DNA of 64,000 bases from Episyrphus balteatus (Eukaryota > Arthropoda > Insecta > Diptera > Syrphidae): contig NC_079136.1 of NCBI RefSeq assembly GCF_945859705.1, forward strand, positions 109,884,028-109,948,027, in the 5' to 3' direction. Below, piece after piece: positions 59,993 through 64,000 of this stretch. A program made the position numbers and the translations under genes. The notes under the pieces are model-generated. The model ran no database searches. It saw only the letters and a list, made by a program, of their open reading frames with translations, and was not told the DNA's origin. Every line of letters starts with the position of its first letter. Position 1 is the first letter of the stretch.

Positions 59993-61425
59993 ATATATAC
60001 ATATAAAATAGTTTTCCATTTTTCTAGTTCTATTTGTGTTAAAGAATAATCTAATAGATGAACAAAAATTCCATATACACTTTATTTAGTAAACTATACA
60101 TAACGTGGTTCACGGTGGTGTATACGTATCATTTAATTTAAAAAAAATAATATGTTTCCTCAAAGAGAGATAATGCTTGGCAGGGTTTCAAGGACATAAG
60201 TTTTCTTGTTTTTAAGTTTAAGATAATAAAATCAAAGCAAATATTTTGATACCTCTTGCTCCTTTTTATTTTGTGAAGATTAATATTTTTCAATTCCTGG
60301 ATAGATGAAATGAACTCAAAATTATCTTATCTATTAAATGCAATGTGTTTTTCTTTATTGATTTTGATTTTTATTTCAGAAGTAAATATATATCTGCTGT
60401 TTTCTTAAATATTAAAAGTAGGTATTATTTTCATAATTTTACCAGAGTTCTTTATTATTTAAAATACAACGTAATTTTATCGTTTAAAAACCGCTCAGCA
60501 GATAAAAATATCAATGTATGCATATAATATGTACGTTTTATACCGAGTTTCTAAAATGCGCTTCATTTTTGCTGGTGTAACTTTGGCTATAAAGTTGCAC
60601 TAAAAAATAAACAATTTCGAAAATGATTTACATGCTTGAAAACAACCCTTCTGTGGACATTGATATTATAGACTTTTCACTAAATGTGCGGTTAACGCAA
60701 ACAATTTGTTTAATGTTAATTAAGAACATTTGCATTATTTATTCTGCAGAAATTTAATATCACTAAACTAAATATTTAAATACAAATAGTATTAAATTTG
60801 TTTGTTTGTGTGGCAGTTAATGTAATTAAATAATAAACTTCACTCTGAATGTCGTTTCAAAATTAAATGTGTATGATATTTGGTTTGTCCCTTAGTATTA
60901 CCATACAATTTACCAAATTCATAATCATACAAATAAATGATACACAATAGTGGAGTTGTTGAGTTGTCCTTCAATCACTCATGATTGTCTAAAGGAGCCG
61001 TTTCATTTGAGATTAAAAAGAGTAGAAAGTTGTCATCAAACTTCATGAGAGTTAATTTTTTTCAAAGTCAATGATCTCTCGGGGAGTTTACTCTTAAATG
61101 CACACACACTATTAGCTCGCGGCAGAAAAACAAAACGGTAGTAGTGCTTCTTCGAAGGAATTAACTAGGCCTATACAAGAATATTATTGTCATTACAAAT
61201 GTGCATCTCTGCTAAGCAGTTCGGACTCAGCGGACTTTGGTCAGGTTTTTGGTTCAACAAAAACTTGATTTAATTTTAAAAACATAATATGGCACCAGCC
61301 AAAACTTTTCATTCAAAGAGGATAATTTATATTTAATTGCCGCTTGAAAAAAAAAATCACAAGAATCAAAAATGTTCGCCCAGGTCTCGAAATTATGCCA
61401 TTTTTTTAATTTTAGCTACTCCATT
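59993..61425. other. Non-coding, AT-rich
   Basis: Nothing supported beyond short chance frames. Confidence 0.5.
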
Positions 61426-61567
61426 ATTTTGTGAGTTCGAAACAAAATTTTTGACGTTATTTTTTCAAGTTTAATTTTTTGAAAAGTTTTATTATTTTTT
61501 ATTTTGTGAGTTCGAAACAAAATTTTTGACGTTATTTTTTCAAGTTTAATTTTTTGAAAAGTTTTAT
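61426..61567 (+). repeat. 75-bp exact tandem duplication
   Basis: ATTTTGTGAGTTCGAAACAA ... AAAGTTTTAT starts at 61426 and again at 61501. The second copy is about 67 bp, with no differences seen. It is a very recent duplication. Confidence 0.92.
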
Positions 61568-61675
61568 ACCTACAAGAAGGTTGGAGTTCTTAGATATTTG
61601 AATTAAGTACCTAGATGAAACAAACCCATTTTGTTTATATCTTTTAAAAATGTATAGCTAATAGAGTTATTATTA

Positions 61676-63017
61676 CAGTATTTATCGCTTATAAGAAACA
61701 CGCTTATAAGAAAACCTCGCTTAAAAGAAACTCGAACAAAAGCACCGTGTACTTTACCATATATTTTAATGTTGAATTATGTGTTTATAAGAAACACGTT
61801 TATAAGAAAAACACTGATAAAAGAAACATTTTTCAAATCACGAACTTTCTTGCTCACACATAAAGTTGGTTGGATTTAAGAAACTTTCAAAAAAATCACG
61901 AAACTAAAAAAACATGAACCCTTAAGAAGAATTCAAAGCAACCTGTGCAAATGTCATTTGAGCAGTGTTACCAATAGATTTATCTGCATTTTGCAGATTT
62001 TTAAACCATTCCCAGACTTTTGAGAACTATAAATCTGCAGTGCAGATTTTATCTGCAGCTGAAACTTAACCTTTAAAAGACAAAAAAGGATAACATTCCA
62101 ATAACTCCAGTAAAATGTCAATTAAATTAGAGCCAAGGACGAACTAAAACATCATTTATTTTGCCAAAAACTACCTACAATTTTTCCTATTTAAATAATA
62201 GAGTTGTCAAATCACCTGGAGTTTTTTCATAACGTTCAGTACATTTTTGATTTTATATTGGAAAAAGCCCAACAATACAATAAAGCCACACTTCCAGGGA
62301 AGAAACTAATTATACAAATTTATCAATTCAAGCGAGGAAAATTACTCTCGAAGTAATTTTTTTAGTTGAAATCAGTTCGAAAACTTTTTCAATGGGAGTC
62401 TCCCAAATTTTAAGAAATCTGCATTGCAGATTTTTTTTGTCATTTTTGCAGATTTTTCCAAATATTTTCATGGCGACACTGTTTGAGTTTGACATTATTT
62501 GAAGATAATTTAAGTTCAGTGCTCAATTTGTTATTTGTTGTGTTTGTGTTCTTTATATCCCTGCTGTGTTTGCCTTTTCTAAAAATGTTGCGAAATAATG
62601 GCTGTGTTATTTTGGGCTCAGCAAAGTACTTTTTAGTGCATCTGAGTCCATTCAAAGACATTTTTTTCTATTGAAGAAATGGTGTTGAATACAACCAGAA
62701 CTACTTAGCAGTAGATACTTCAGGCCAAAGGAACACAGCAAATATTTCACTTAAAACTAAATTGATACATAATCCTTGAATAAATTAAATCGGGAAAAAA
62801 GAAATCTGTGAAAAAAATATAAAATAGCTACATTATAATGTGTAGTTATATAATTGGATTGAATATTTAGGCGAGGATAAGTTTGTGGTACTACTGGGTA
62901 GGTAATACCTACTAGGTATATTTGTATAAGAAACTTGTTTCTTATATCCGTTCTAAGAATATAAGAAACACTCGGTTATAAGAAACAAATATTGTGCAAT
63001 TTTGGAGTTTCTTATAA
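61676..63017. mobile_element. Pogo-like element with CTTATAAGAAAC repeats, right end lost
   Basis: It begins CAGTATTTATCGCTTATAAG after TTA. CTTATAAGAAAC units recur at 61690-61810 and, inverted, at 62925-63017. It resembles 34425-34971. A hAT-type element (61963-62481) is inserted. The expected mirrored CAGTA tip is absent; CAGGGATAGG, a hAT-like end, starts at 63018. Confidence 0.55.
61963..62481. mobile_element. hAT-type MITE, CAGTGTTACC ends, TCTGCA-rich
   Basis: Left CAGTGTTACCAATAGA and right GGCGACACTG match the common hAT CAGTGTTGCCA end. TTTGAG flanks it on both sides (61957-61962, 62482-62487), only 6 bp rather than 8. TCTGCA/TGCAGA units cluster near both ends. Confidence 0.7.
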
Positions 63018-63539
63018 GCAGGGATAGGATGTTGTGGAATTTGCCTTTTTTTCTTGCTTAATCCTACGACATTATAGATTAAAAACAAACACGTTTTACG
63101 TCCCCCTCGTGCCAAATATATGTATTTTATTTTGCCTTTTTTTTGCCTTTTCTTTCGTTATTGCCTTTTTTTGCCTTTTCTCCTGTTATTGCCTTTTTTT
63201 TGCCTTTTCCTATGTTTTTTATCTTTTTAGTGTCTTTAAAGTAATGCCTTCACACAAAATTGTATACTTTATTTTTTTGTTCAGAAGTGGATACCTTGAA
63301 AGATATGTAAGTTCCGATCGGAACGGGCCATCGTTTCTCCGAACGGATACCTCGATAGGCCTGAATATCCATATTTAGTATTCACTAATTATCCCACACA
63401 AACAAATTCGAGTGAAAAGATCTACCTATGCAACTTGTTTGTCTGCTATTGCTAAAATTTATTGCCTTCTACGGTCTATTGCGCGGCCGGCAACCGACAC
63501 GTTCAAAAGCTAACTACTCAAGCTAACTTACACCTAGTA
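63018..63539. other. Repeat-like region with TTGCCTTTT units
   Basis: TTGCCTTTT recurs about seven times between 63042 and 63211. The plus frame 63034-63378 is driven by these T-rich repeats. It starts with CAGGGATAGG, possibly a truncated hAT; no right end is in the window. Confidence 0.4.
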
Positions 63540-63749
63540 CGCAGCTGAAGCGAAACGAAAAATTTTGAAGTCTCCAAAGTCAATAGCGAACATATTAAAG
63601 AAAAAATACCACAAATAAAAAAATTCAAGAAAAAACATCAGAAAATAAGTCTTAAAGCAAAAACAAAACAAATTTAATTTCGTTCAAAATTTCGTGAAAA
63701 TTTCGTATGGAAAGTTTTGTATGGAAAATTTCGTTTCGCTTCAGCTGCG
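63540..63749. mobile_element. TA-flanked MITE, CGCAGCTGAAGCGAAACGAA ends
   Basis: An exact 20-bp TIR and complement, TA on each side, 210 bp. TTTCGTATGGAAAGTTTTG-type repeats lie near the right end. No coding content. Confidence 0.85.
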
Positions 63750-64000
63750 TAGGTACTAGGATTTACTCAATTTACAATATTCATGTATGCATATCGTCGC
63801 CCTAGTATTTAAGTGCCGTATACGGCATTTTTTGATTTTTAGTTAATATATACATAGTTAAAATTTATCTTTTCTACAATTGGACATCTGAAATTCGTTT
63901 AGTATTCAAAATATTTAAATTTTTGTCCAAAATGAGTTTGCCGTATACGCCATGAAAATCAGAAGTTTCTTTTTTTCATACATGTTTGTACGTCAAAAAA
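63750..64000. other. Non-coding end of window with a 14-bp palindrome
   Basis: TGCCGTATACGGCA at 63814-63827 is a perfect palindrome; TTGCCGTATACGCCA recurs near 63938. Confidence 0.5.

Noticed and set aside
63034..63378. 114-codon Phe-rich ORF resembling a membrane protein
   Set aside because: The hydrophobicity comes from TTGCCTTTT repeats.

Overview
The window is AT-rich nuclear DNA from an insect, most likely a dipteran. This is inferred from the one recognisable gene: a TATA box, a TCAGTT initiator and a 96-bp intron lead into a protein with GYR-like and YLP motifs, which are known from fly extracellular proteins. The species cannot be named from the sequence. There is no operon, rRNA, CRISPR array or bacterial signal. 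Gene density is very low, so the window is either intergenic or lies in large introns.

Genes. The only gene I support strongly is on the minus strand at 23541-24452: two coding exons, a core promoter upstream and a poly(A) signal downstream. It encodes a 271-residue secreted protein rich in Tyr, Pro, Gly and Ser. A second, tentative gene at 17218-17451 (minus) would encode a 77-residue basic peptide with a signal sequence. A third ORF at 40461-40778 is weak. Nearly all other open frames fall inside repeats or palindromes, or are short and A/T-driven.

Mobile DNA fills much of the rest. Elements were recognised by terminal inverted repeats (TIRs) and flanking target duplications (TSDs). hAT-like elements with 8-bp TSDs lie at 5439-5968, 14869-15487, 26737-27054, 27143-29052, 52994-54270 and 55995-57334; 58172-59992 shares TIRs with one of these families and 61963-62481 has a hAT-type TIR, but both lack a clean 8-bp TSD. 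Tc1-like remnants with recognisable transposase C-termini lie at 4353-5271 and 27440-28026. Pogo/Tigger-like elements lie at 10767-11995, 34425-34971 and, in part, 61676-63017. PIF/Harbinger-like candidates lie at 19197-20429 and 21542-21721. Several TA-flanked MITEs and long foldback elements have arms of 100 to 700 bp; the most striking is the 1440-bp palindrome at 45539-46978.

The most unusual theme is MITE-like elements carrying an internal tRNA-like sequence: two copies of one family (19666-20046, 35425-35854), a third element with a different TIR (32254-32779), and a further tRNA-like segment at 45242-45315. Nesting is common. A tRNA-bearing element sits in another MITE, itself inside a Harbinger-like element, and a Tc1-like element sits in the loop of a foldback. 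The relative order of insertion can be read from this.

Other structure includes a 14-bp minisatellite hit by a hAT element, a 75-bp tandem duplication, three regularly spaced 22-bp palindromes near 29.5-30.0 kb, four copies of a 14-bp inverted motif near 7 kb, and repeat families shared between distant parts of the window.
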